A stretch of 64,000 nucleotides of DNA from Dipetalonema caudispina (taxonomy: Eukaryota; Nematoda; Chromadorea; Rhabditida; Onchocercidae). Both the position numbers and the translations under genes were made by a program. Each line of letters starts with the position of its first letter. Positions within the stretch are counted from its first letter, which is position 1. The notes under the pieces are model-generated. The model saw only the letters and a program-made list of their open reading frames with translations. It was not told the origin of the DNA and did not search any database. Positions 1 through 13,399 of this stretch are shown here, one piece after another. The stretch spans positions 62,001-126,000 of the forward strand of contig JABVXV010000026.1 in assembly GCA_013365325.1 (NCBI GenBank), given 5' to 3'.

Positions 1-2261
1 TGCCAAGAAGAAGTACTAAGATAAAACAAGACAACAGGAATATATGAAAACAAATGTAAATATAAAAAGTCCCTTTATAATTATGTCTTCTTAGCTAAGC
101 AGAAATAATTTCTCTGTTGCGAAAGAATGATAAATTTGATAAAACGAAGTTGGAAAAAATTAAAAAGGTATGCAAAGAAAAGAACTTCCTCAAACAAAAA
201 TAAATGAAAAATGGCGTTAAATAACTGGAAATCAACCTAAACCACTAATAGCCTCTAGTATTGCGTTTCTTAATGATAAAGGATTCATTGATTAAATTAA
301 GAAAAGAACCGATACTTAGACAATTAAAAATCAATCAAAACACTGATTAAAAATCAATTAAAACATGTCTCAAAAATTAAAAAAACATTCATATTTAGAA
401 TTCATAATATAATTGCTGCTGACCATAATAATATATTGTCTCATGAACTTGTAGCAAATCGTTGATACAAAACAATATATTGTTAATTCTAATCATACAG
501 CCATTGATCACTATGAAGGAATTATTTAAACAGTAAAAATTCAGACCAAATTTTCGTTGAAAAGCATATTACTTCAGCAGTTAATTAGCGCTACTGATGA
601 ATTGTCCTTTAGTTGAAAAAGAATTCCACCAAAAAATTTTATTCACTTCGATAGATTGGAAATTTACTATATAATAAAATATTCCTGGGTTAAGTTATTA
701 AAACTGGAGTAGCTACCGAATAAAAAGATTACGGAATTAGAATAATAATGCCATATTACGGGTGAAAAAAAAAATTTTCTTCAAGTTTTTATATGTAAGC
801 TTGTTGGCTCTTAATGCCATAATTAGAAAAGAAATACAAATATCAGTACTATCAGTTGATTAGATTCATTTCAGTTCATGAAATTTCTATCATTTCTGAT
901 TTTTTATATGAGCTTACACATAATTTTAATCGAATCCCGAAGTTTTTCAGCCATTTCATGCTTATTATTCCTAACCACGTAATTTCCAACTGATAAGATA
1001 AGAGATAAGAATCTTTGTATCCATTGTCCCTTTATCTTTTGCATTCATAAACAACCTGCTCGACTATGTGAACCAATAGAAGTTCGTTTGCTTAAATTAA
1101 ATTTTTTAGATATGAAGATAATGAAAGAAATCTCTTCAGCTTTTTTCTTCAACATTGGCTCTTTTAATGAAAATTGCGAAGAGATTAATTAAATAATTTG
1201 AGTAATGCTTCCTTAGTCTTCCACGTATTAAAAATAGTGGGAAACTCAGTAAGAATTGTTAGGTAAGAAGTCAAAGCATATAAATGAAAAAGGGATGATT
1301 TCACAAGTAATCTTCACTATCGATAAGCATTTTCCTTCATTTATTTCGTCGTAAAATAAAAGCCAAGAAACTGAAAATCGATTCACAACAAATTGCGCAT
1401 TAAGTAGTTCTCCTTCATCATAAATGAACTAATAGAAATAAAAGTGAGTGATTTAAGCAAATTAGCTTAATATTTGCACGAATGTTTAAATTCATTTTTT
1501 TTCTGAAAAAAAATGTGTTTACTTCAACTTATTTTAACTGACACAAGATCAATCGGTCTTTGAAGAATTTTAATTCTGAATTATCTATCATTTTTGTGTG
1601 TTTCTCTCTCTATGAAAAGTCTAAATTGCAAAAATCTTGCGCTATAAAAATCTTCATTTTTTATTTTGTTCGATGTGAAATTTTCTTGGATAAGGAGCAT
1701 TCATTTATTATGACTTTATTTACTCCTTTTTTTAAGTAAAATGAATATAATTCTTCACGCATTTATCTAAAAAACAAAAAATGATGGTTCATAAAATTTT
1801 GGTTTATTTTCATTGTTGTTATTTTGTGGAAATGAAAGGAATGGTTTGAACAAAGAAAACGTAATGTTGACTAAATTAGCATAGCTGAGTAGTTTATCAC
1901 CTGCGCAAAGCAATAAGATTTGTTTAATAGAAATGAAGAATTCTTCTTCATTGTTTTCTCTAAATTCATCGAATTTGCTCAAAAAAGCATTAATATGTAA
2001 ATATTTCCTTACTTTATCATGTGGTCTACAAATATGATCAATTGAATGTGTTACTCATATCATTTTTGTGGAAAAGATTGGCGCATATATTAACTTGCAT
2101 CATAATTAAATCTACTTAATAAGATAAGCAAAAATAAAGGATCTTCTAATTTTACTCAGCAAAAAGAAATTTATTTGATTCCATATATTATCTTTAAAAT
2201 AAGAAAAAATTCACTCTGTTTTCCCAGTTTTATCTTTCTAAAAAAAATTCGAATTTATTAA
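1..2261. other. Gene-free AT-rich stretch
   Basis: I see no exon with splice signals, no RNA gene and no recognisable protein similarity on either strand. Short ORFs here, including a 71-codon one on the minus strand at 1767-1982, have random AT-rich composition. It lies downstream of the 3' end of the coiled-coil gene, so its right end may hold that gene's 3' UTR. Confidence 0.6.
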
Positions 2262-5200
2262 TCAACCATGCATCTTTTCGGTACTAATTTTTTCCACTGC
2301 TGTATGAACATCAACGTCGGATCCATGTTTTTGATCTTTTTTTCCCTCCGATATTACTTTATATTTTCTAGCGCTCTTCAGTGCTCCTTTTTCAAACGAA
2401 TCTGATTTGTTCACATTTATTGAACCATCTGAATCTGTTCCTTCTTGTCCAGCTTGAAAAAAATCCAATTTTAGCTCTCTTTTTTGGGATTTTCCTCTTA
2501 AAAATTCAAGATTTTTCAAAGTTTCATAAATCAGAAATATCCAACAGATTCCACTTACTTATATCTACAAATTTCAATTAAATATTAACAAAAAAGTTTT
2601 AGCTAACAGCTAAAAATTAAGGGGCACCTACGTTGAGATAATGAAAGCGATGGTGTCAATCTTGCTGTTGAAACTGAACTACTATTCATCTGAAATATTG
2701 AACTTGAACGAGGAATCAAATGGAAGCGATAAAAAAGAAAGTTAAGGATTAGATGTGACAGAAATAAAATAAATTATTTCTGTCGCCTGTTAGTAAAATT
2801 TCCTCGAAAAATTTGTGAATTTTGAAACGAAATTTAGACTTACCTCATACTTGTCCAGAAATCGTGAAACGAGACGCTTTAGAAGGCTCAAATCATCCAT
2901 TAACGGATAATATTTGTTAAATTCATCACCGTAAACTGACGGAAATTGTTGAAGATTATTTAATGATTCTTCCAACTGAGCCATTTTCGCTAATAACTGA
3001 AAAAAAAGGGAATGAAGCACTCTAATGTTAGAAATTAACAACTTTTAAGCAAAACCTTGGTAAAACACGTCAATATGCAAGCCTGAAATAATCGAGTAAA
3101 CATTAAAAAATCAATACTGAAATAAAAGTCGACACATTTAAAAGTAAAAATGAAAAAGTTTGGAAAGAATTTTTTTTAAATCATCAACTATAAATATACG
3201 TAACTAATGAGTAGCCCAAATAAAGGAACTGTTAAAAAAATTTAACCACATGCACTCCCTAAAAGTTCTACGCGAAATACAATTTATGCGTTATCATCAG
3301 AAAATGTGCCTTATAAGATCGTTTAATTCGATCATACACGACATTTGCTTCGCTAAAGCATTTTTTTTTTCTATTTCCTGTATAAATTTCGCTCTTAGAA
3401 AAATCCGTTTAAAATTTGATTTCAATTTACATTTATTCTATCCATCATTGCAGTAGTTGGGAAACCCTCAAAAAAAAAAAAGAAATTAGACGGGAAAAAA
3501 CTAAGTAAGCAGTTCATACGCACATCTTCGCGTTCTTCTTTTGTCCAAATAGCGAAATCCTTCGTCATCAATTTGGCTTCCGTCTCAAAATTTTCATCAT
3601 TCAAAATAATTCGATGAAGTTGATTAGTTAACAGATGCCGTTTATACATCGCTACTTTAATTGCTGTCACATAGTCGATAATATCAGCTATCGGAAACTA
3701 CAAATGTTTATTTTATCTAAGTTTTTAATTTTTTTTTGCTTGAAAAGATTGAAAATTCAAATGGAAAACACTACATCCGCAACTTCTACAATCTCTTGAA
3801 CTATATTGTTAATGAATCAAAAATGATAAAATTAGGAAATCCATTATTGTTTCTTTTTTCAGTGCAATATCAGTTTCAAAAGCGAAATTTCGCACTTCCA
3901 CGTATATTATCGATTTTATTGTTTAGTTATTACCAGCTATCAATTTTACTGTACAAAATTTCAAAAAATCATTGTTGCTTTAGCGTACAAAATACTTTAT
4001 CTCTACATTATTTATTAATTGCATTATTTATATATGTTATAGATCAAAAGAATAACTGCTGCAACATTTGGAAATGAAACTATTAGAAAATTAAAAGAAA
4101 TATTTTTATAAATTTCATTTGACGAGTTTCAATTTTGCTTGCATTTCTGTGACCATTTTAAATCATCCTCATCCTATCATTTATCAACAGTTATTCTATG
4201 TTATAGAAATATTGGAAGTAAATTCCCTAAGCAAATTTTTGATACAAAAACCTCAATGCCAATTTCTTCTGCTTCTACATCTTCTTTTATACGCATTTCA
4301 ATGTTAACAAAACGCTGTTCCAACTGTTTCAATTCAACATCGATTTGAGCAAGTTGATATGAATCACCTTGTCCTGCTGATGATAAATCGGTTGCTGATG
4401 AGGATATGTCTGAAAATGAAGAATCTTTCATATAGGATTGTATATTTCAACTAAGGATATTATACATCATTTCTTTCATAAAGTTAAAAATATGATTATT
4501 AAATTATACTTGAAATATTAAAATTTCTCAAAATATTTCATTTTGAAAAAGAATGAAAGAAAAGTTAAGCCTGATGATTGATTTTCCTCATCGATTTTCG
4601 GCGCAAAAAGCTTCCCCCTGTTAGAAGTGTTACTGCGCACGACGTTTGCTTGACGTGAATGACTTCCAGATATAACATGCGTTTTAGCTTCTAATATCTT
4701 CAGTTGTACATTTACATCGGAAATCAATCGATCGAATCGTTTCATAAATTGCTTTGATAAAATTTCTTCACGTTGTTTGCTAACCTGTTGTTACTATTCT
4801 CTTATTGTCCCTTCCTGATGCTTATTTTGTTGTATAATGTAATCTTTTTGAAATAGAGAAAAGGAAGGTGGAGTGGTTTTTCATTTGTAAATTATTTGGA
4901 AGCAATTATCCATTTATAACTTTGGTACTATTTTCTAATAATATTCATATGAAGAATGATATGATATGACTGGCTGTGACAGCAAAAAGAATGGAAGTTT
5001 TCAAACATACAGAAATAAAATCGTCCAAGAAATCATTTTCATGTCTTCCATATTTTTTATAAAAATTTTTTTCTTGTTGCTCGATTTTAGCCAAAGTTTC
5101 ATTTGCAGCTCGTATGGCCTCCGCAAGGTTATTATCTTAATTTTTTGGGGAAAAGTGCTTTCTTCTCTTCCGTTTTCTCTTTTAAAAACGAAGAATTCCT

Positions 5201-5549
5201 GATTTTCCAGTATTTAAACAACCCCGGGAACCATATTTATCCTTAGTTAGCAAAAGGAATATTAATAAAATTTCTGTAAATTATGCTTCTTTTTAATTTG
5301 ATTCGCATATATTGATAAGAAACTCCACATTTTAATCCCCAGTTTTTTTTCAATATTATAGGGATCAAGAGAAAGTTAGCTGCGTAATTTTTGCTTCTTT
5401 TAAAAATGGAAGATTTGTTGACACTTTCGAAGTTCAATTTTTTAATCAATTGATACCACAAGATTATTTATGAATTTTTCGGAAAATGCCGAATTCCCGG
5501 GGAATTTTCAAAACAGTCTCCAAATGCACGTACCTTCCCTAAAATTCAT
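2262..5549 (-). CDS. Unrecognised coiled-coil protein (8 exons, 362 aa)
   Basis: I do not recognise the family. Exons on the minus strand: 5534-5549, 5011-5135, 4571-4784, 4252-4409, 3524-3697, 2844-2996, 2632-2689, 2262-2452. They total 1089 nt, all phases agree, and the frame stays open to a TGA at 2262. The product is helical and charged. A stretch around residues 8-45 (AIRAANETLAKIEQQEKN) and another near residues 135-170 (VELKQLEQRFVNIEMRIKED) look like coiled coils, joined by Ser/Asn-rich linkers; the tail is Ser/Lys/Asp-rich and probably disordered. No signal peptide or membrane segment is visible. The second coiled coil resembles the first helix of bMERB domains (MICAL/EHBP1), but the following sequence does not clearly continue that fold. 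Intron 3 would need a GC donor (4570-4569), and two acceptors are AAG. The first coding exon is only 16 nt, so the start is the weakest part. Confidence 0.55.
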
Positions 5550-6367
5550 TTTCGACATGTCCGAAAGAAACTACCACTCACTTTGGTGCTGTAAAGAAAC
5601 AACAATTTATGAACAATTATTTATATTTTTAAAAAAGAAGCCACAAATTTTTGCAAAATAAAAGCATTTTACATCCTGTTATATTTGCATAATTTTCTCA
5701 GTGCCTAGATTGTTGATGAATAACTAGAAAATGAAAAGTGTTGAAGTGCTTATTAATCAATAAATATATTACATTTATTGTGATAAAATTCAAACAGCTT
5801 TATTTACAATGATGATTAAAGGATAAATGTATAAAATGAGAGGAACTTAATATTTTCCAAGAAGAAAGTTCAACTAATTCTTTGCTACCAACATTTTGAA
5901 ACAAGTTCAAAATTCTTCATCAACCAAACAGGCGATTTCACCTTACAAAACTACTCATAGTAATACGGCAAACGGAAATAACAACATAACAGATAAACTT
6001 GATAAGGATAATGCAAGAAAAAGCAAGATCTAATTCTTATGACACAATAGAATATTTAAATCTAAGCCTGAAAGTTAATTACCAAATAAGATATCATATA
6101 AAATATATTATTGGCTTTATGTAAGATGAATTCCTAATTATTTGCAAATTTGCAAAATCCAACTCTTCACCTAAAACAAGCATCTATCTGCATAAATTAA
6201 CATGATATGAATCAAATCAAAGACGGTAATTTTATGTGTATTTTATTTATATAATATATGTGAATTTGCATGGATAATCCATAAGTCCTCCCGAGAATTA
6301 ATTTTTGCAAAATTCCGCAGAACTAATTAGAAAATAATATGATAGGTATATGATTGAAACGCCAAAC
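5550..6367. other. Spacer between two same-strand genes
   Basis: About 0.8 kb between the start of the coiled-coil gene and the stop codon of arc-1, both on the minus strand. No coding exon seen. On the minus strand an acceptor-like TTTACAG just upstream of the first ATG (near 5595) suggests a trans-spliced or spliced 5' UTR for the coiled-coil gene. The side near 6368 probably holds the arc-1 3' UTR. Confidence 0.4.
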
Positions 6368-9300
6368 TTAACTGCAATACGGATCAGATGTTTGTGTTTC
6401 CGCTTCCACCTCCAATTCTCCTATTTCATCCTGTTGTTCCTCTACATCCAGAATTTCAGTCTGATTTCGTGCCAACAAAAGCTTTGATGTAAGCGCATCA
6501 ATTGCTTCCCATAAGCCAATACCGGTCATTGCGTTGCATTGATGGATCACTGCTGTTCGTCCTGTAAACAAAATGCATTCGTTTTTCTTTCTTTTGAAAT
6601 TAAAAATATTTGGGTCTAAGAAGTGCAGAAGTATTACTATTAAATTATCTATTACTTCATTTGTAACAAATGTCTACTCCCTCCTCCTCTTTAACTTTAA
6701 TTTTTAGCTCCAGTAATGTCAACTACGACATGGAAAACAGAACGCCAGAAACGATCACTAAAAAACTTTCTAAAGCTTACGCTAACAGTATTCCATTCAA
6801 TTCATTGCTTGGTTAGGCTACACCGGTCCACGTAATCTTTCAGCAAGACCATAGGTAGGACACGACGTCTCTTTTTCTTAAACAGTCAGAAATATATTTT
6901 GCCCAAACCAACTGCTGCCGTTCCCGGATTACGACAAATTTTCTAGATCACATTTCACGAGAGGCAATTTTTTATTCTTCCTTCTCCATCGGTCCGTGAT
7001 CACCAAACTTACCAGCACTAAATCGGTTGATATTCATAACAAGTTGGTCGATAGCAGCTGAACTGACTGTACAGTGCTGATTGATAGTTGTTGGTTGTCT
7101 TCTATTCAAGATAACCAAAAAGCATGCATCGACAAGTTCACGCTCAGCAAATATTTTTGCTAATTCATTTTGAGCTTCCCCAAAGCGGCTCGGGCATGAA
7201 CTGTCGATAACAAATACAAGAGCTGTAAATTATCTACTGTTTGTTCTAAAATGAAACATGATTCATATGATATACAACGAAAAAAATATTTTTGCCACAC
7301 CAAAGGTGAGAGCAAGAGAAGTCTCAATGGATGAAAATATCTTGTAAAAGTTGTAGGAAACGAACACTCCCCTCTCTCTTTTTTTGGTAATTTCAAATGT
7401 ATTTTTATATAGTCAAATAATTTCAACTCAACTGAAATTAGGAAACTTTTCCTTAGGTAAACTAAAAAAGGTACCAATATTGTGCATACCAACTACTACA
7501 ATTTTTTCGAAATTTGCAACTAAGCAAACCACTTTGTACTACTAAAAAAACTTTTCCTTGCAAGTAAGATGAATTTTGAGACGGCCTAAGTAAACGTCTT
7601 GCTTAAGCAATCAGAACAAATCACTGAGACAGTTATTGATGCTTAATATACTTTTGAAGCAGCATTACTTCCTAACATGTAACAGAAACGAAAATTAAAC
7701 TTTTTCAATTTCCTCCTAAGCATCCGTATTTTTGATGCTACATTTGAATGCTATTTTCAAATCTTATCTAAAGAATTTAATCCCCGAACATATTTGTAGT
7801 AAGTATAACGAACCTTGAGTATTCATAAAATAATGTTTCCAAAGACGACGCAACTTCGGCACACCACCAACATCCCACATTGTGAGCTTGAAATTCTTAT
7901 ATTGTATCGTTTCCACATTAAATCCGACTGTTGTTGTCGATTGTCTATACTCATCGCTCTGAAAAAAAAGGAAAGAACTTTATTCCTTTTGAAATCTAGT
8001 TAGGAATGATAAAAGCCTCAAAGTAAACGACAATAACAGAAAAGCTTGATAAAAGAATATAAATCTTGTTTAAACTAATATAACACTTACTTACTCTCGA
8101 ATATTTGTTTACCTTTAATTTATAAAGGATCGTTGTTTTTCCCGCTCCATCCAAACCAAGAATAACCAAACGAATGTCAACATTTGAACCCATATGAATT
8201 CTATTATCAGCTGTGAATGAAAACGGGATTCTCGTATCTAATGAAAGACCACCTTAAATTAAAATAATCAAGAGAAAACTCAAAATTTTTCTTGAACATA
8301 TTTAAGTTTAACTGTTTTTTCAAAAACACAGTTTGAAATTAAATTAATTCAAAAAAAATGAAAGGAATCTTTAGAAAATTACCACCACAATTCAAAACTC
8401 ACTACAGTGAAATCCAAAAAAACTAACGAATTAAACTGATAGGTCACTTTGTAAACGATCCACTATTTAGACTACCAATGATTGACTATCTAATTTGATG
8501 CTTACTTGGAGCGGAAGCGATATCACTTTGATGAGTGCGTACAGCATCTAGCATTTTGATAAGATCAGTTTGTTGCTCAATAAGTCGAGCATCATCCATT
8601 TCAGAGCTTTCTTGTAGTTGTGCTGATACCGCTGTAACCTAAACGGTTTTTTTCTACTACTCACCATTCAAAGAAACAGTGACGGTGCCAAGAACGAATG
8701 AAACTTGATTGCAATATGTCATTACCTTAATTTCAATTTTCTTACATAACAGACCCAAGTGGTATGGTCAAACAGAACAAATAAGTCAGCGTTCACCGAA
8801 TATCAACAAAAAATTTAAACTGCGTCGAAAAAAGAACAGCCTGTATTATATTCGATCGATACAACTCTCTTGAATCAGCCACATTTCTCATTCCTTAGTC
8901 TTCTGCTTCATCACTTTCCTTATCTCCAACCAAATAAGCAAACCTGCGAAGTAATGAAAGCTAGCTCCTGCTGATGCTGCCGAAGAGCTTCAATTCGATC
9001 GGCAACATGTGCATCCAATCTTGCCATAGCCGTCTGCTCCTGAAGCTCAAGTTCTTCACGCAATCGCCGGAAATGTGCTTCAACTTGTCGTCGTGCGGTC
9101 GCATGAGACCCTTCATTCATGTCCACTATTTCAGCTACAGTCCTGCAGGACAGTGATCAAAAATGGTCGAGAGCTTAATATGACACTTTTGGTATTACTA
9201 AGACGCAATCCCACACCAGCAGAACCGTGTAGTCATACTTACTCTAATATTCCCTATTATTTATAATCATTGTTTTAGAAATCGATCAAACTATTCACAG

Positions 9301-11657
9301 ATAAGACTAAAAAATAACGAACTTTACATGTTCGTTATTTTTGAGTTTTGAGAGTTATCACAGTCTGATGATAACTGTATCACGTATCATAACACTTAAA
9401 TTACAAAAAAAAAGCAAATAAAACAGGACACACTGCGTCACTCGGATATTCCATCCATTGAGATCACTAATAAAACTTCGGAAATCTGAAAGAGCTTCAC
9501 GAACTCGTTCCCTTAATCCAGCAGCTTCAACTTCTAAGAGAGAATGTCGATGATTCCGATGACGTCCGTAATCGCGACATAGCAAACACATCAACCGGTT
9601 GTTTTCTAGGCATTCCACTTCCTGGAAATTCCGTGGTTTACAAAGATACCGTTAATCACTTGCAATCGTTCCAACATGTTGTACACATGTATACACGTAA
9701 AATAATATTTTATTTGTTTCTATGCTGATAATTATGCGACGCTAAATAATAATACTTTAGAGTATTTGAGCAAAGTAGCTGTCATCAAAAGTCACACTAA
9801 TAAGTTTATTTTGAGTAAAAATACTTGACAAGCAAAAAACTTCACGATTTTTTTCTGCATACGGTAAGTCATGCTGTAAGTTTTGACCCCATATTTCCTC
9901 TCTACAATGTGAAACTCAGTAATGCTCAAATAGCAACAAATTTCTATAGTGAATTGTTCACAATATGCATAATACCACTCGTTTATGATATTAAGCCGGT
10001 AGAAATACACATTTTTCCTTTTTTGCAGTTCATTGTGAAAAAAAGAAGAAACAACCTGACATACGAATTCAATCGCATATGCTGAATGGTAAGGACACAT
10101 CGTTCGGGAAAGTGGTTTTTCGCTTACGGGTACACGGCAATGTTTCGAAAGTACTCGTCCTGTATGAGTTCGTTTCGAACATTCATCACACATATTACTT
10201 TCGCAAACTATACAATAAAATATAGCGGTATGTTTCGGGTCTTCGTCACATGGTATGCCGAGTAAGATATCCTTCATATATTCCGGTGATGGTACTTCAT
10301 CTATCTAAAAAGTTTAGTTTACCAATCCTGACGTACAACTACAAAACGTAAGTGGAATTGAAAGGAAAAGAATTTTACTGCGCATAAAATGATTTTCTAC
10401 ATATTGCAATAAGGCAAATCTAAAAATGTACATTTCCTCAGCTAATAAAATCAAATCATACTTCAAACATTGGGCGATAGTATATGTATATTTTTGGAAT
10501 AAGATGAGAGAAATCTCTCTGCTTGTATAATATATATGTTACTTTCTATCAAATATAATTATTGCTAATCAAGTCTGTTCACGTAAGCTGTTTTATTTAA
10601 AGTAACATAAAGTATTTAAAATATTATCTGGTTGATTGCAGTTAAGCAAGTTCACTGCATCAATGGACACATTCTGAATGGGGTTAAGTGCATCAACAGA
10701 GTAAAAGGTACTAATTTATTACCATACTATTAGGAAATGGAGATTAAAAAAATCCGCTAAATCTTCAATTTTCAACATATAACCATATTCTTGTAATAAT
10801 AATTAGTATCTAATGGATTTATGATATATTTGAAACTTACAAGTAATGGTGAAACCCGGTCCGGTTGCGTGAATTTCTTATGTCGTTCAATTATTTCAAT
10901 AAGTGCAAAGTTTTTTTTCAATGAAAGCACGCATGGCTCAGCAAGCAGTGTAACTGTTCGGTCAAATGGACAAACAACTTGGGCAATGGGCGCACTAACA
11001 TCCACTAAAGCTGAACAGCACGTTTGACAAACCTAAATATTTAATCTAAAATCAAAAAACAAAAATTTTATAATTGTTCATCTAAAAAAAATCATGCAAA
11101 ATCAGCATAATTCACCAGAAATAAAGCGTTTTCAAGTGAACCGTTAACTAGAGTAAACATATTATTAACTACCACCTTCTTTTGTTAAAACAAAACATTT
11201 ATGTAAATTGTCAACAAAGGGAAAATATAATTATCTAAGTGAACTGTTATTTACTATAGATATTCAGTTAGTTTATGTAAAATCATTACAACGTTTGTTT
11301 AAGTAAACCATTATTTGCAACCATACTTCGATGTTATAGTTTTAGAATACGGACTACATCTGAAGTACTAAACGATCGAAAGTCATTAACATCATAATGA
11401 CATTATCGAATAAAACATTCACAAATTAACTGCACATACATTTACTGACCAATTTGCATTCCCAAACAAATCATAATTGGAAAAATACTTTCTTTTCCAT
11501 ATTCGAACAAGCTTCAGATTGTAAATAATTTAAAATTTCAAATTTGAATCATTACCGTGTGACCACAGCCGTGTAGTACACGTGGCGTCCGAATTTCTGT
11601 TGCATAACTCTCGTGACATAGTGCACATTCTAATCCCGCATCTGAGATACTACTCAT
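6368..11657 (-). CDS. arc-1: ARC-1/TRIM23: RING-B-box-coiled coil-ARF protein
   Basis: Exons: 11556-11657, 10841-11032, 10056-10304, 9434-9621, 8944-9142, 8506-8638, 8113-8210, 7814-7958, 7013-7222, 6368-6561; 1710 nt, 569 aa, close to the 574 aa of human TRIM23. Order: RING finger about residues 11-60 (CALC, HGCGH, then CPFDR); two B-boxes about 100-215, rich in Cys/His pairs; coiled coil about 245-330; C-terminal ARF GTPase from about residue 357. TRIM23 is an E3 ubiquitin ligase with a built-in ARF, acting in membrane traffic, autophagy and innate signalling. In the ARF part the P-loop GLDGAGKTT (about 371-379) and switch-II WDVGG (about 415) are intact. The NKxD guanine-recognition motif expected near residue 475 reads NRRQ (7095-7106), and the stretch after it is about six residues longer than in human. 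The Asp/Glu-rich tail is nematode-specific as far as I can tell. Confidence 0.95.
9310..9342. repeat. 13-bp perfect inverted repeat in an arc-1 intron
   Basis: Arms AAAAATAACGAAC at 9310-9322 and its exact complement at 9330-9342, separated by a 7-nt loop (TTTACAT). It sits in the intron between the exons at 9434-9621 and 8944-9142, so it could form a short hairpin in the pre-mRNA. No function is evident. Confidence 0.75.
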
Positions 11658-13138
11658 TTTTCATACAGTACGAGATAAAGGTAACTTCAAATCATTGGTC
11701 CATATTCTCCTGAAAAAATGAAAAGAGCAGAAAATATATGAACTGAATTCTTAAATTCCAAATACTAGAGGAATGCTATCGAAAAAACTAACATGATGCA
11801 TTCGAAAAAATAAGCTAAAATTGTTTTTCTCGCCACTTTTAATCAATAAAACTTCCACGATTTCCATGTGCCATTTACAATTAAAACATGGTCTCATTTG
11901 GAAGCCCTGTCATTTAGTCATGACTAACGGTGAAAATTTGAACGAGCGGTTGTAGATACAAGGCATCATACCCTATTAGGATATGCGTTTAGTGTGACCA
12001 ACAGGACAGAAAAATGTTTTCATTTTTACTGTGATATTTTTGAAAAATACAACTGCAAACAGAGAAACATCAATGACTTCTCTTTCCATTTAAAAATATG
12101 CTAAAAATGATTTCTCAAATAAATCTTACCTATTCAAATTCAATAACGATTAACAGCCTAACCAACGGAAAAATTCAATGGAACAGAGGTACGGATCGTC
12201 CTGCATTCCTAAAAACTCGACGAGTGGTACTCAGCATTTGACTTACAATCACGTTACCAAATGAAACAAATGACAACCAGTAATTTGAACATGCAAAATC
12301 ATCTATCTCTTTCAACAGAAAAATCAAAATCTTCTTACTCTAATACGATAGCCAATCAGTAAGAAGAGAAATGACCAATGATATTTTCCAAACATTACGT
12401 AGCAACTGTTAAAGAAAACTATGCTTTGGAAAAAAATTTAAAATGCCCGTAAAATTGGAACAAGATTGTAAAGTTCAAGTTTATTGTTATTTCAGATAGA
12501 AAACCAATGATAATAGAAAATACAATCACAAGAATGTTTGCCAAAGTCTGCAATCATATTAATTACTAACAAATGTGAATCTATATCAGTCATTTCTAAA
12601 CCTCATAAAGTATTCGCTTCTTGTGATCTTTCATTTCTTTCCTACTTGTCGTAGACCTTACTTTCACCGTGTTCACGTCATTAACCTGAAAATTCACATG
12701 AATGACGAATAAACGACCGGAAAAACTCAGATTATAAGATCAAAATAAGACAAACTTCAAATACTTATTGATAGTAATTGTCCCACTTCCCACTTCGGGA
12801 TAATTTTACAACCCTAATCTTTTTGCAAGATTATCGATGAAATTCATCCTTTGGACTTAGCAATAAACAGTAAAACACTCCTCAGTTGAAAGTAAAACTG
12901 TTAAAAACGAACCGGAACCAAAAAGTCTACATACCTTGCATTGAGTTAATTTAGACGTATCAAAGGTATTACAACCCAAGCCAAGCTTATCTCTCTTCAT
13001 CACTGGTATCTACAGCACCACATTCTAATTTTTCAAATTTATCTCAGCTACTCCTTCATAAAATATGACAACCTTATGTCATTCTGGAATTCCATGGCCT
13101 GGACCAAACACTGGTTTCGAGGTTTTTGAATAGATGTA
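11658..13138. other. Gene-free region upstream of arc-1
   Basis: Upstream of the arc-1 ATG at 11657. It should include that gene's promoter and trans-splice site, but I could not fix either. No other exon or RNA gene is visible. Confidence 0.45.
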
Positions 13139-13258
13139 CTACATTGCTTCGGTGAGCTTCGCTACATAAGTACACTGACAGGCATCACAAAGGCGGGTAA
13201 TTTCCAAAACTTTTTCTGGATTCTTTGATTCCAGAGACAATTCAATGATTTTCGTTGC
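13139..13258 (-). pseudogene. Coding-like helical fragment ending in a stop
   Basis: A 40-codon minus-strand frame with non-random composition: an amphipathic helix (KIIELSLESKNPEKVLEITR), then a Cys-rich turn (CDACQC) and KLTEAM before TAG. An in-frame TGA lies just upstream and I could not link a clean acceptor or neighbouring exons, so it looks like a remnant. It is vaguely like helical segments of Ctf4/AND-1-type proteins, too weakly to name. A second coding-like patch (SPLNRRRSLIFVNEK) lies at about 13412-13460 on the same strand and falls inside the diverged repeat pair. Confidence 0.25.
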
Positions 13259-13399
13259 GAAAAATCACCGTATTCTGAAATTACTGGGGCATCAAAAATA
13301 GTTCACAATGAAGAAATTGCGAGATCCTCATGCGATAATTCGACAATGCTGATGACAAACTAATCCGTCAAAAAAACCAACAATGATTTTACGCAAAAT

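Noticed and set aside
3736..4077. 113-codon plus-strand ORF
   Set aside because: It lies opposite an intron of the coiled-coil gene, is rich in Leu/Ile/Phe/Asn from AT-rich codons, and has no splice context or family resemblance.
10500..10540. Possible extra arc-1 exon
   Set aside because: The flanking exons join in phase 0 and match TRIM23 without it.
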